Below are positions 12,441 to 24,238 of a stretch of 61,543 nucleotides of DNA, piece by piece. Made by a program: the position numbers and the translations under genes. Under the pieces are notes generated by a model that had not been told where the DNA came from, did not search any database, and was given only the letters and a program-made list of their open reading frames with translations. How positions within the stretch are numbered: position 1 is the stretch's first letter; each line of letters starts with the position of its first letter. The DNA is taken from contig JANTQF010000206.1 of the NCBI GenBank assembly GCA_032988165.1, positions 1-61,543 of the forward strand, in the 5' to 3' direction. Source of the stretch: Emmonsiellopsis sp. PD_33. Lineage: Eukaryota > Ascomycota > Eurotiomycetes > Onygenales > Ajellomycetaceae.

Positions 12441-14074
12441 TTGAAAGTAAAATTTCGGTCGGCACATTTGAAAAACACATACAGGTCGCTGCTAAGTAAG
12501 CGGTGGTGGATGTGTCTGTTATGTATTCTGCCCCGAGGAACCGATTGAAATCGGGGATGAGGATTTTATTTATTCATCTAGGGGGGCGAACGGAAATAGC
12601 TGGTTGGTATTATTTAGTTAATATCCTGCGATGGGCTTTTTTTCCCACTGTTTTTCTTTCCGGTACAAGGTGAAGAACAATCCATGCCCTTTCTAGGTAA
12701 ATATCTAATCTACCTACAGGGGGAAGTTTTGGTTTTGTCATTTTTGCTTCGATTCTCTCTACTTACCCACGCCATCCATCCCGTTCTACCTATCCATATT
12801 CCTCAACTTCCCCCCTTTCCAACCCATTTCTCCCTCAATCTATCATGTCTCTGTTTTGTACGGATATTACAACAACTTTTCTTCCACCTTGATGGAAGAG
12901 ACGGGCGGCCATCTCAGGTTTCTTTTACTTTATTTTTCACGATTTTCAATCCGGCGTTAACGAAGGGGGGGTTGAATAGTTCATTTTACAAAGAGGGCGT
13001 CCTGGGCATGTTTATTCTATTTTAAATTTCTTGATTGTTTTTTTTTTGCCTCCGTTGCATTTGCATTTACGTCCGTGACAATTGATTATTATTTTTTTCA
13101 CCTATTTTCAGAAACAATTTCATCCATGATATTTTTCATTCAGGGCTCTTCTTCTCTCTTTTGCTTTGCTCAACCTCATCCCGTTTTGCCCTGCCTACGT
13201 ACGGGCTGCAGTTATCCTCTGTCAATCAAGTGATAGCATCCGGACCTTCAGACGAGTTTCCCTCGATCTATCCCTCACTCGGAAGGTGCCGTATGATTCC
13301 ACAGATATCGATATGCAAGGGGAGGTTATGATAGATGTGCTAGAGCCAGGCAAGGGCAAATGGCCTGAGCGATAACCCCAAAGGAATACCCTGCAAACTT
13401 CGGGGTTATTGGTACAAGTCGTCTGAGCTGGGTGTTGATGATATACGAAACCTCTTGCTACCTGTCTAGTTGTGCTGGTCACTTGACAAATTATTCAGGC
13501 ACCAAACCCTGACGGCTCGAACCATATGGACGCCTTAACTCCTCCCATCGCACGCACTCTGTAGTCCGTCCCCCACCGATATGGATAACATTATTTGGTA
13601 GCCATCCCACATATGTCTACACACAAAGGCATAATCTCTACCTCTTCGGTTACAGATACGAAAAGCACGCAGTAACAGTATTAGACACGTAAAATAGCGA
13701 GTTTAAATTAGCCAGCGGCGGGGAAATGAGCAACGAGAAAAGAATCCCGAAAAGGCTAAAGCTAAGTCGGTTCCTTCAAATCAAAATACATGATTCAAGA
13801 AAAGAATTCCCCCAGATATTCCTCCAGGAGTGAAATCCCGCCATCACATTTCGTCTCTTCGTTAAAATGGCCCTTCCCCCGTTTTTTGCCCTTTTCCCAC
13901 ACACCGACATGTGCCAATTGTGAACCGTGCCATATATCCGTGCGTCGTTTTTGCCGTTTTTTTTATTTCATTCCATGTCCGATCGCCGGGCCGTTTTGCT
14001 TCCATCCGTCTACGCAAAAGATTTTCACATCGTCAAACTTTTTTTATTTGTCGGTGTCGAGATTATGTGAAAAT
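12441..14074. other. Intergenic region, T-rich
   Basis: Runs of T and C and short motif-less open frames; no supportable gene. It probably holds the 3' untranslated regions of the two flanking convergent genes (Vid24-like on plus, RPS12 on minus). Confidence 0.4.
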
Positions 14075-14778
14075 CTACTGCTCGGTCTGGAAGTAGTTGA
14101 GGAGGACGGAGCGCTCCTGGCTCTCCTCACCCCAGTCCTTGAGGACGACGCAAGAGCAGTTGACGACCTTGCGGGGGTTACCCTCACGGTCGAGGACGCC
14201 TGTAAAAAACACACAACGATTAGCAAACAAAACCCAAACCCAAAAAAGAGACAAAACAAAAACTTACAAAGTCCAACCCACTCTCCAAGCATCTTCCCAT
14301 CAGGGACCTTGATAAGGGGGATCTTGTGCTCGGAGCACAGCGCGACGACAAGCTTCTTGTAAGCCTCCTCCTCGCAGCCCTCGTTGAGCACGCACATGTG
14401 TGCCTGGCGGCGGTCGAGGGCCTTGGACGCCTCGCGCAGACCACGGGCAAGGCCGTCGTGGATCAGAGCGATCTTGAGAACGCCCTTGAGCGCGTCCAGA
14501 ACGGACATGGAGCTGCCCGAGGTGGCATCGGCGGAAACTTCGACCTCGTCGGCGGCGACGGGTGGGTTGGAGGCGGTCTCTTCTCCGTCCGACTGCGTGG
14601 GGGTGTTAGTGTTTTGGATTTTACTTCGTTTTCGTACGGCATTGTTAGGAGGAGGGGAGGGGGGTAGGGATGATTATTGATTCGGGGTGCAATTGGCAAC
14701 GGCATGCTTGTATTTGGAGATGAGGGGGGGGTTGAATTGGCGGTGGAATTCGTTTGTGACGGTAGGGAGACGTACCAT
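14075..14778 (-). CDS. rps12: 40S ribosomal protein S12 (eS12)
   Basis: A structural protein of the small ribosomal subunit beak. Three exons on the minus strand give 150 aa: 14776-14778 (the ATG alone), 14268-14592 and 14075-14199. The introns are 14593-14775 (183 bp, GTACGT to CGCAG) and 14200-14267 (68 bp, GTAAGT to ACAG). The coding exons read SDGEETASNPP, then MSVLDALKGVLKIALIHDG, LARGLREASKALDRRQAHMC, LVVALCSEHKIPLIKVPDG, GEWVGLCVLDREGNPRKVVN and CSCVVLKDWGEESQERSVLL, ending in NYFQTEQ, a near-complete match to fungal eS12. The first intron interrupts immediately after the start codon, a layout seen in several fungal ribosomal-protein genes. An internal Met (MSVLDAL) is a less likely start, because the upstream acidic extension is typical of fungal S12. 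Confidence 0.95.
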
Positions 14779-15424
14779 TTTGATTTGAGGAGTATCGATA
14801 GGAATCGTTTCCTAATGTCGGATTATCCTCAAAGAGGTGAGTTGTGATGAGGAGTTTGGGCTTCGTGGAGGGTTGAACTGTGGGTTTGTCTGGATGTTGG
14901 AGAAATTTCCACGCCTCGCCTAATTTGGTGGTGTGCCCTATTCGGCTTATGTAAGCGGTTTTCACCCCCAACTTCGGCCGTGCAAATACGCTCCAGATTC
15001 ACAGATTCAAAGGGATATTCTACGCAGCTCGGGATTCCAAAAGAGTAAAATAATAGTATTCACATGAGTCCGCGCAGTAGTTCGTTGCCAAACCAGCCCG
15101 CTGACCGCTAAAGAAGAGTTATAGTGAGTGCGGACAGAGTCATCACGACCACTCCGTCTCAGAACAAAAACGTTTAAATGGGAAAAGATCCGTAGCAGCA
15201 TCATACAGACTCGCGCAAAAAGCCTCGCCGACCCGAATCCCGTTTGCGCCATAAGTAAATCCGACGCAAATCCCACGTTACACCCCACAGAAAGCTCTAA
15301 AACGTCCAAAAAAGAAGCCAGGCTCCGAGCTCAAGGAAGACAAGGAAATAATGACGTGACAAAGGAAATTACAGTAGAGGATGGTGGACACAAGGCACTA
15401 ATATGCTAAGTGCTGTTGGTGTTT
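14779..15424. other. Intergenic/promoter region of RPS12
   Basis: I see no gene here. This should hold the RPS12 promoter and leader (minus strand) and the 3' untranslated region of the downstream large gene. Confidence 0.4.
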
Positions 15425-18400
15425 TTAAAAGGGAGGATGACCGTTCGGGGTAGCGAATCCGTTGGTTAATGGAGAATTCTCTGCGTGTTCGAGAGTGGGA
15501 GTTGCCGACCTAATCGGCAACTGAGGTTCTTTCTCCGTTGGCTCAGCGCTAGGTTCAGGGTCGACATGCATCGGCACAGTTCGAATATCAAGTCCATGAA
15601 GGTGCGGAATATGAGGGACTAGGTCCATGAAGTCGGAAAACTACAAAAGGGGATCAGTAGGGATGAAGTGGACAAGAAGAGGCGATGCAAAAAATTTACC
15701 TTGACCCAGAATATATGCTCCATTGCACGGTATTTGTTTCTAGCTTCGATTGTCTTCACATTAACATCCGATATAGTGGCTGTCAACGGATCCAGAGTGC
15801 TTTGAATTAAAATAGGACGAGTAACCCTCCAGAGATTTTGTCTCTGCGTGGGAGTGGCCGGACGCTTCTCCCAACTTGGATCTGTAAATTCGGTCAGTTG
15901 TTGATCTCCAACATTGGCGGACTGAGGAGTGTAACATACATTGCGAAAGTTGAAGGTCATTAGTAGCAAGTAAAGGCGCGATCAGGTAGTTGGGAATCCA
16001 CCTATCGTCTTTCACCTCGACATCGCAGGAAGGGTCTATTTGTTCAGTAGTTGCTGTGACTACAGGCATATACTTTTTCAACCACGGATAGCTTTTGGCT
16101 GTTGGGTCGCCGGAGCCGACTAGGTTGGCTGCAGTACGAAGTCCATTCGGAAGCCCATCTCTGCGACGCTGTTCCTGCTCCTCTTGCTCTTTTCTCTGCC
16201 TTGCAAGCCGCAGTCTTTCTTGTTCTATCCGCTTTTGACGTTCCTCCTCCTGTTGTCTGACTCGCCGCAGTTCAAGCTCCTTGCGTTTGCGTTCCTCTTC
16301 TTCGGCCTTTTCGCGGGCAAGCCGTGCGGCAGTTTCCGCAGCTTCTTTGGCTTCCTCGGCTTCCTTGGCCTCCTTAGCTTCCTTTGCGGCTTTGGCTTCT
16401 TTTTCTAATCGCTCACGCTCGGCTTCAGCCGCGATGCGTCTCTCTTCGGCTTCTTGAGCAAGTCTAGCCTCCTCGGCTTCCCTAGCTTCCTTGGCCTCTT
16501 GTAATGCCTTTTCCTTGGCGGCTCTGGCTTCCTGTGCCTCCTGTGCTTCTTTCGCTTCTCGGGCTTGTTTAGCCTCCCTTGCCTGCCTTGCCGCCGCTTC
16601 GTTTCGAGCAGCGTCTTCCATAGGAATGTCTCTAATATCCGATTCTGGCTTTCTCTGCTCCTGCTTTACAGTGGAGGATCCTGTATTAGATCTCGAGACA
16701 CTCGAGGAGTCCTTTTCAGTAGCAACGTCAGAGACACTGGATCTATCGACGTTAGGCTTCGGTGCATTACTATTTCGTCGTGATTGAACCTTCGATGATG
16801 GCGCCGGCAAGTCAAGGTTTCGCTTCGTTGTGGTAGACGACGTAATTCCATTCTCTTCGGACTGTACCCGTCGTCTCTTCTTCTGGATATCACGAACATC
16901 GTCATCTTTTCGCTGACGGCCACGTGATTGGGGTGGCTCAGGTGACATGCTAGTTCTCGGTCGTTTCAACGAAGCCCCCTCCTTTGTGGCTTTAAGGTCA
17001 ACATTAGAACGTTCGGCACGCATTTTCACGGGCTCCTCGCGACTAGAAAGCGAGTCGGATGACATCATACTCTCCCGTCGCTTCATACGATCTGGAGGCG
17101 GCCTGCCTGGAATGAGTCGTCGACGCTTAACGGGTTCCTCGCCTTGGCTAGATAGAAGGGGGGCTTTGTGCTTTTTGCGATCAGCATGTGTATCCTGATC
17201 TGATCCATCGGCGGATACGTCACGTTCCCGATTGGGGGGTCTTGGGCGACCGCTTGTCGATGCAATCCGTTTCTCCTTCTCATGAGTCGTGCCGTCGGAC
17301 TTTCTCTTCTCTTTGATATGATCAATGTCCCTAGGAGAGCGGTCTGGTTGGCGATTTGAATCAGATATTTTAGAGGGCTTTCGTTGAGATGAAGCGACTG
17401 GGGACGAGGAATCGCGTCGAGAGGGCTTCTTCATTTCCCTTTCCTTCTCCCGGGATCTTCGGGGCGATTTGGTATCGAGCTTTCGATTTTTGCGTGATTT
17501 ATTGATATGGTTATCATATGCCTGCTTCAAAAGTTCGTACTCCTTTTCCCAATGATCTCCTTTCCGTTCACGAGACAGATCAAAGTATGTGCGGCCACGG
17601 CGATCGAGCCGCGTGGGATCAAATCCGCGTTGCTCTAACAGTAGTTGGATAACGGCATTGTTTCCCCTGCCAATTGCAGCCAGCATAGGTGTATTATATC
17701 CGGGTTTGTGGTTACCAGACTGTATAGGTTCGGGGTCGGGATCCGGATCCCCCATTCCGAGTAGTATGCCCAAGACTTCATCATGGCCTCCTTTTGCTGC
17801 CGCAATCAGAGACTCGGTATCAGCTTTCTGTCCAACGTTGAGAATATTCGCAACTCCAGCCATATCTCCCTTCGCCGCAAAGTCTCTGAGATTTTCAGGG
17901 GTTGCTTTCGTCCACAATAGATCGTTCCGGGTCGCTTCACTCCTTACTGTCCTTCTACGAGCGGCTAATCCAGCCGGGGGCGGGCTTCGTTGACCGTGAA
18001 CTGGGGGGGAATCACGAGGGCTGGCAGCTGATGCCCCTCGAGATGAGGGGTCTCTAACGGAAGAAGTTGCCCGGCCAGCCTGATCGGTAGATTTTCGCCT
18101 TCGGGGCCCTTTAGCTTTGGCTTCTTCAATTATCTGTCGAATTTCTTTGCGGTACTCGCAATCTGACGGTATGAGGTCGTATGGTTCGTCGCCAAACCGA
18201 TTACCCAGGCGAGGGTTGGCGCCAGCATCCAAAAGCAACTTTACCACCTCCAGGTGGCCGTTTTCCACGGCATCAATGAGTGGTGTGTCTTTATCAATAT
18301 TCTTGGTATCAATTTCGCATCCCGCCTCAATAAGAAACTTGACGATTTCTGCACAACCCTCAAGAGCGGCGATCTGAAGGGGCGTGTTGCCTGCATTGTC

Positions 18401-19468
18401 AGACGTGTTCAAATCCTCGGGGCGCTCAGCATGACGGGCTTTTGCGGCCTCCACTTCTTGCATTGCGCAAGCTCGAGCCAATCTCGTACGCCCATTTTGA
18501 TCGCGCTGTTTCTTTGCCATTTGCTTCGCAGGGGATGTTGCAGCGTATTCGCCAGACACCAGCTTGCGCAGTCGCGCAGATGGTAGAGGAGACCCGCTAG
18601 CGGAGGAGGAAACGGACTCTCGATCTTCTGATACCTGGCGGCGCGAATCGGATACAAGGGGTGGAGGTGGTCGTCGTTTCTTTTTGGCATCAAGAGATGG
18701 GTGCGATCCGGAGGTAGCTCTATGATGTGAACGAAAGGCTGGTGATATGGAACGATGCTTTGATAAATGTCGCGAATAAGATATGTTGTTATTGGATTCG
18801 TCAGCATTTTTGTGATGCGAGGGTTCTGAAATGTGTTGACGGTCGCGATGGCGACGGCTGACTCCATCATCGGTCCTAGCAACACCTTCGCTTGACCAAC
18901 GTTTGGAAGAAAGACGACTTTTGTTTACCTCCAAAGTCTCAGTCCGCGACTGCGACGACCGACGGGGGGCAGAAGCGGCATCCGAATCCTTATTACGTTT
19001 TTCTTTCGCTTCGTGGACGGGAGATGAGGCGCGAGAACTCCGCGCACTGATGGCGCGGGCTTCAACCGATGACCCATCCCCGTTGTCATTTTCCACGCGC
19101 AACCTCTTTCGTGGTTTTTCGCTGTCAGGAATCGATGCGATTCCCGGTTCTCGTTCATCATCGTGCCTTGCTGGGCTTCTGTCGCGCTTGTGTTGAATGT
19201 ATCGTTTCTTTTTCTCTGGAGATAGCTCTTCCCGCCCTGACTGGATTATAGTTTCCGCCTCCGAATCCGCCTTCACGCTGACCGCATCATCGTTTTTGCC
19301 ATTGGCATTCTCCTGCTCCGCATCCACCTTCTCCTTCGCGCCTGGGGAAGTCCCTGGCGGTGGGTTTTTGGTTTCGGGAGGCTGTGGACATGGTTCCACG
19401 TGTCGATCGGATTCGCCATTAGTTGGAGGAACAGCCGGCAAGGGTACTACCGCATCAGCATCATTCAT
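15425..19468 (-). CDS. Ankyrin-repeat, coiled-coil nuclear protein resembling Set3-complex subunit Hos4
   Basis: Three minus-strand exons give 1308 aa: 15940-19468, 15700-15881 and 15425-15640 (introns of 58 and 59 bp). Residues 1-300 are polar, with many RS/KR stretches and NLS-like basic runs. Ankyrin repeats lie at about 323-453 (GNTPLQIAALEGCAEIVKFL, then DTPLIDAVENGHLEVVKLLL) and a second set at about 523-656 (SLIAAAKGGHDEVLGILL, MLAAIGRGNNAVIQLLL). A long charged central region is followed by an Ala/Glu/Lys/Arg-rich helical or coiled-coil block (about 950-1103) and a conserved globular C-terminus beginning WIPNYLIAPLL and containing RVTRPILIQSTLDP. In yeast Hos4 is an ankyrin subunit of the Set3 histone-deacetylase complex, and filamentous fungi have a single large protein of this architecture. 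I assign it by architecture and remembered C-terminal similarity; another ankyrin protein is possible. Confidence 0.7.
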
Positions 19469-20680
19469 AGCGGCTGCAGTCGAGATCTTTCGCTTCTCTG
19501 CTTCATGGTTAGACGCCGTAGCTGCGGGAGTTGAGAGTGGGCCGCGGATCGAGAGGGACTCGATCGCGGTTTAATGGGGGCGCCTAGGCAAAATAGCGAC
19601 AGTGAGGGGTGTATCCGACTACGAATAGGAGGGAGAATATAGGGCTCGTCGGGATTTCGCGTGGGATGATAGGTGGTGGGCAGCAGAGATGGGGCAATGG
19701 TTGGGATGCGGTTGGGATGAGAGTTCACGATCAGGCTCGACCTTGGACGACTCTGGGGTGCCTAGAAGGGAAGGCGGTGGGCATCCCGGCAGCGCTAGTC
19801 CCATTACGGCTTTCTGCCGCCCTTCAGAAATTGTTGCTATTTTACGTTCTGGATAATAGTCATGTAGTTGTGATTTACGGCCAGAGTTGTACTGATGATA
19901 TATCTTTCTATTTGACGCTGTCCATAAATGTAAAGATTCGGCCTGGGTTGAATGGTAACACGTGTAGCATGCTGGAAGTTTTCTCCTCAAGGGTGCAGTG
20001 GATGTCACATGACCCTGTTAGTCAGCATTTTCTGCAAAGTTCTCGCACGTGACTATCATCCTTTTTTATCCATTTTCCTTGGCATTATTTTTCTTGGTGA
20101 GGCTCATGCTTCCTGTTATATCTAATCATTGGAGCCTCTGGATTAAAAAAGAATCTCCCTGAGAACCTAATTCACAGCAGTGAAAACTGGTGGAAACTCT
20201 CCAAACTATGGACTATGCTTTATCTTGGAAATTACTCTGAATGTCCCATCCAAGCACACAGATAGTTATGTTAAGGGGTGCACTACAACGGCCCGCCTTT
20301 TGATATCCCTCTGAAGAGATCGGTCCTGGTTTAGCTGCGCCTCCACGCGGGTCCACCCGTAAAGCTCTTGGGTTGAAATTGGACCGTGCTCGCCTTCTCT
20401 AAAACTTTGGGTTCGTTAAAACACGCTTCGCTTGACGAAGAGCCCAACAAACACACGCCTACACCTTGCTATCCGTTAGTCTTGCATTGACATTGGTGCA
20501 GGGCAGTGTCCCTGTTCGAATCCCGACTCCCAAGGGTTTAGCTCTTGTGGAATCCTGAATTATACCCGGCCCGAGGTTGCCATTGAAAGATAACTTCAGT
20601 TTAGACATCCGCGAGAGTTATTGTGGATCAATCACGACTCGCCTGTTTAATTTTTCGAAGGACTTGCATGGGTTTTAGCG
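19469..20680. other. Intergenic region with an unexplained hairpin-rich segment
   Basis: No protein gene is supported. The segment 20280-20560 is more GC-rich than its surroundings and contains inverted repeats (for example GCGGGT..ACCCGT near 20340 and CTTCGCTTGACGAAG near 20425), plus a tRNA T-loop-like GTTCGAATCCC near 20515 that lacks a pairing stem. It could be a structured RNA or a tRNA relic; I cannot name it. Confidence 0.35.
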
Positions 20681-21749
20681 ATGGGGGTATCTTCATATTA
20701 TCAGGCGGTCGATGTGGTGGATTGCCTTAGAGGCTTCTTCCTGCTGACAGCGGGCGCGGTAAGACCTATCCTGCGATGGATATTGATGTCTATAAAAATG
20801 CTAACAAATCCCTAGATACTTCTTGCAAACAGCATTCCTTTTGTTCGCACTCGTTTTGTGACATATGGCCCGCGAGCTGCTCAAACTCTAGCCGAGAGGG
20901 ATTGTAATTCCAAAGCCGCTGGGCAACGTAACTCGTGGAGCACTCATTTTCTTGACTACGTGGCATCGTTTCAAGTACCTCATAGTTACTTCACGCAGTT
21001 TTACGTGCTATCTGTGCTCTCGTCGATATTATGGGGGGTTGAACTTGTCTCCAAAGGCCCGCTGTTTCGTGCCATATCATCGACAGTCAGAGATGCGAAT
21101 CTCGAAAAGTCTATGTCACCCGACCAGATAGCTCTGTGTTGGGCATTGCTGGCATTCCAGGGATCCAGGCGTCTCTACGAGTGTATTTCAATGGCGAAAC
21201 CGTCGAAGTCCAAAATGTGGTTTCCACACTGGCTTGTAGGGCTGGCATACTATGCTGCGATGGGCATAGCAATTTGGGTTGAAGGGATCCGTACGTGCAA
21301 AACTGGATTACCCTTTCTTATCATAAATGTTGGCTAACCAGGTTTCTTAAGCTGCGCTACGTTCGTCTGATACTCTACTAGGCAAAGTACAGTTATCTGC
21401 ACCCTCATTTAAGACGATTGTTTGCATTCCAATATTCATCCTCGCAAGCGGCCTCCAGTATGATTGCCACCTTTACCTAACCTCGCTGAAGAAATACACT
21501 CTTCCCGTTCATCCCGCCTTCCTCAATATCATATCGCCACATTACACGGCGGAATGCGCTATATACCTCTCACTAGCTTTCCTAGCAGCACCGCAGGGAG
21601 CTCTAGTCAACAAAACAGTTCTGTCAGGCCTGATTTTCGTCGCCGTTAATCTGGGAGTTTCCGCAGGAAACAGCAAAGAATGGTATATGAGAAGGTTTGG
21701 CAGAGAGAATGTACAACACAGATGGAGAATGATACCCTTTCTATACTAG
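20681..21749 (+). CDS. Polyprenol reductase (DFG10/SRD5A3 family)
   Basis: Reduces the alpha-isoprene unit of polyprenol to make dolichol for N-glycosylation; an ER membrane enzyme. Three exons give 316 aa: 20681-20758, 20816-21290 and 21352-21749 (introns of 57 and 61 bp). Family features are HFLDYVASFQVPHSYFTQFY, the steroid-reductase helix LLAFQGSRRLYECI, a run of hydrophobic membrane segments, and the catalytic C-terminal region HPAFLNIISPHYTAECAIYL followed by SAGNSKEWYMRRFG and the terminal RWRMIPFLY. The acceptor at 21351 was chosen over the nearer AG at 21341, because the latter runs into a stop. Its 3' end is only 26 bp from the 3' end of the convergent AlkB-like gene. Confidence 0.9.
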
Positions 21750-21775
21750 ACCTCCAGTGTCGAGCACATTTGAAA

Positions 21776-22843
21776 TTACCCCGTCTCAAGGAAGTTCATA
21801 ATATTCCCCAGTTTCGAGACCTTTAGCACATCCCTATACGTCAGACTTATCCTAGTTTCCCTCTCATAACTCCCTGCCGCGAACGCATCTCTATCTCCCA
21901 GCAGCTCCCAGTTACAAACAGTCTCTGGACTCAAATCAGTATCCTTTTCCCGTTCCTCAATACCGTGCAAGAAATCAGTATACAGTTTCCCCGTCGTTAT
22001 CAGCAAACTCCTCGGTTCTTGCAATATTCTAAACCGCGAAACTGTCGTTTCTCCCGCCGTCTCGTGACCTTGCGTTTGTCGTGCCAATTCATCACCATTC
22101 TTCTTACTCATCTCCAGCACTATTGGTGCGCCCAGACTCACTGTCGCCACAATGGGATGATACGCAGGTCCGTCTTCGTGCGGCATGATTCCCTGGCCTG
22201 GTTGATATTCGTTGATGAGAACGTGATTTGGCGCTTGGTGCGGTGAATCTGAGAATATCCCGAGCTTCGTGAAGCGGCTGATTATTGGCGAATCTAGCCA
22301 TGGTGGGAGAGGCGATGCGAGAAGGGTGTTGGATTTTGTCAGTGCTGATGGCCAGGTTTGGAGGCGCCGTCGGGAAAGTTGTATCCAGCGTGGAAGCGGG
22401 ACGGAAGTTATCTTTATGGCTGTTAGTTTATTGATAATTGCATTTCATACTCCGTACAGTTCTCCAGAGAAGCAGAGGATAACAGGCAGCAATACATGAA
22501 TGAAAGTACAGGGTATAAAATTCCTCCAAATATTGCTACCACTACCATCTATTCGCAAAACACTCCCCGCTTGGATCATAGTCACGTAGCACAGGATAAA
22601 TATCCTCGAAACTTTTGATATATTTGAACTAGGACACCAAATGAAGGAACCCCGAACCGGAACGACAACGAAAGAAGACCGTACCTTTTTAAGCAGCATC
22701 TCTTCTTCTTCTGGAGTTATGAACTCAGGGATGTAATAAGCACTCTTAGGTATGGACGTAATACGCGCTCCGTCGAGTCGTGCAGACATCTCAGCATCCC
22801 CCGCCACATCCGCGCGCGGGCTGGCTTGTTGGGTGTCTTCCAT
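21776..22843 (-). CDS. AlkB-like 2-oxoglutarate/Fe(II) dioxygenase (ALKBH6 type)
   Basis: Two minus-strand exons, 22685-22843 and 21776-22411, give 264 aa; the intron of 273 bp is long for this genome. The N-terminus reads YYIPEFITPEEEEMLLKK and continues directly into PLPRWIQLSRRRLQTWP across the splice, the usual ALKBH6 order. The double-stranded beta-helix holds NHVLINEYQPGQGIMPHEDG (His131, Asp133 as iron ligands), PIVATVSLGAPIVL, a distal His in FLHGIEE (about 202) and the 2-oxoglutarate arginines in RISLTYRDV (about 240 and 246). An acidic/polar insert separates the last strands. ALKBH6 proteins are nucleic-acid dioxygenases of poorly defined substrate. The start at 22843 (MEDTQQ) is preferred over an in-frame upstream Met at 22957 whose extension is Phe/Ser-rich and unlike the family. 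Confidence 0.88.
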
Positions 22844-23255
22844 GGAGATGCGGTTTGAGAAGAAAAAGAAGCTACGGGTGTTATTTGGAAATGAATTAGA
22901 GAACGCACCAGTAGAGCAGTATATGTGTGGTTTTGCGCGTTTAGATTCTAGACTCAAAAGCTGTTGGATGGTAGATGGATTAGAACTGAGATCAAAATAT
23001 ATAAATTGTGGTCCGGCGCTAGTCAGCCTCTCCGCCCCGCGCCCGCTTTGTTTTTCCCGCTTGAGCTTAATTCAACCCCCTTCATCGCCCATATCCAACC
23101 GCCCTACCGAACTCCACGTCTTTATACCAGCTCAAATATCATCTTCCAGTACACCTTCACCGTTGTCTATACAAGCCACCACCCTTGCTTCCTCCGGGAT
23201 AGGCTCGAATAGCCATTTTTATCATCGACCTACGCCCAGAGCCATATATTTCGAC

Positions 23256-24238
23256 ATGGGTAAAGGCGGCACGAAGGACGCAGGCGCCAAGGGGAAGGGC
23301 AAGGGCAAGGCGAAGGATAGCCCTGAAGGCAATGAGAGCGGCAAAGGGAAGGGATTAAAGCCCGCAACCTCGATTAATGTTCGGCATATTCTTGTAAGTG
23401 GGTGGTGTTTCTTGTGTTCTTTTTCCTAAACTGGGTGGAGTTGAATACCCCCCTTTGCATTCCTCAGATCATTTCATTAGTCTGAGGGCTCAGTGTTGCT
23501 CTTGTAAGGCAAACGTTCTGTGGATTATTCTCTGGAAGGGAGATCGCATCTATGTTGAATAGTGACGGTGGTCATGTCTTCCCTCTCCAACTGGATGCAA
23601 CGGTTATCTGACCACGCTAAACATTCGTTGCCCTTGAATTTTGTCCGATGTACAAGTTTATCCCTTTTATATATGCACAGGAGAACACTCTAGGCTAGTC
23701 TTTCCCGTTACTTCTTCTTGTTCATCTTTAAAAGTCCACGAACCAAGGCTAACTAGTTGTTTGTTGGGCAAAAGTGTGAGAAGCACTCTAAGAAAGAGGA
23801 GGCACTGGAAAAGCTGAGGAACGGAGCAAAGTTTGACGAAGTTGCAAGGGAGTACTCAGAGGATAAGGCCAGACAAGGTCAGTACCTCCTCATGCCTGTG
23901 TCATATCCCAATCCCTTCTCAAATAGTTTCGTATTCCTCATTCGATCTCGGGACCTCCGGGCAAATGGGAGGTGACGAAGAAGATACCAATTCTTTAAAC
24001 CACCATCCCAGACAGGCGAACAGCCACTCCGTTTCCTCCTTCTTCATCCACTATTTTTCACACAATCTAACATCTCCATACAGGCGGATCACTCGGCTGG
24101 AAAGTGCGAGGAAGTCTTGATGGATCTTTCGAAAAGGCTGCATATGAGCTTGAACCTAGCACGACCGGTAACCCTAAATATGTGGAGGTGAAAACCAAAT
24201 TTGGATATCACATTATCATGGTCGAGGGCAGGAAATGA
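23256..24238 (+). CDS. Parvulin-type peptidyl-prolyl cis-trans isomerase (Par14/PIN4-like)
   Basis: Catalyses cis-trans isomerisation of peptidyl-prolyl bonds; human PIN4/Par14 works in ribosome biogenesis and chromatin. Three exons give 131 aa: 23256-23393, 23775-23877 and 24084-24238. The N-terminal 35 residues are Gly/Lys-rich (MGKGGTKDAGAKGKGKGK), as in Par14. The parvulin domain follows: NVRHILCEKHSKKEEALEKL, FDEVAREYSEDKARQGGSLG, GSFEKAAYEL and the terminal VKTKFGYHIIMVEGRK. The first intron (381 bp) and second (206 bp) are unusually long compared with others in the window; removal of both restores the family sequence exactly. No WW domain is present, which separates it from the Pin1/Ess1 type. 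Confidence 0.93.

Noticed and set aside
20490..20535. Possible tRNA gene around GTTCGAATCCCGACTCCC
   Set aside because: The T-loop sequence is present, but the flanking bases do not form the five-base-pair T stem, and no matching acceptor or D arm is found upstream.
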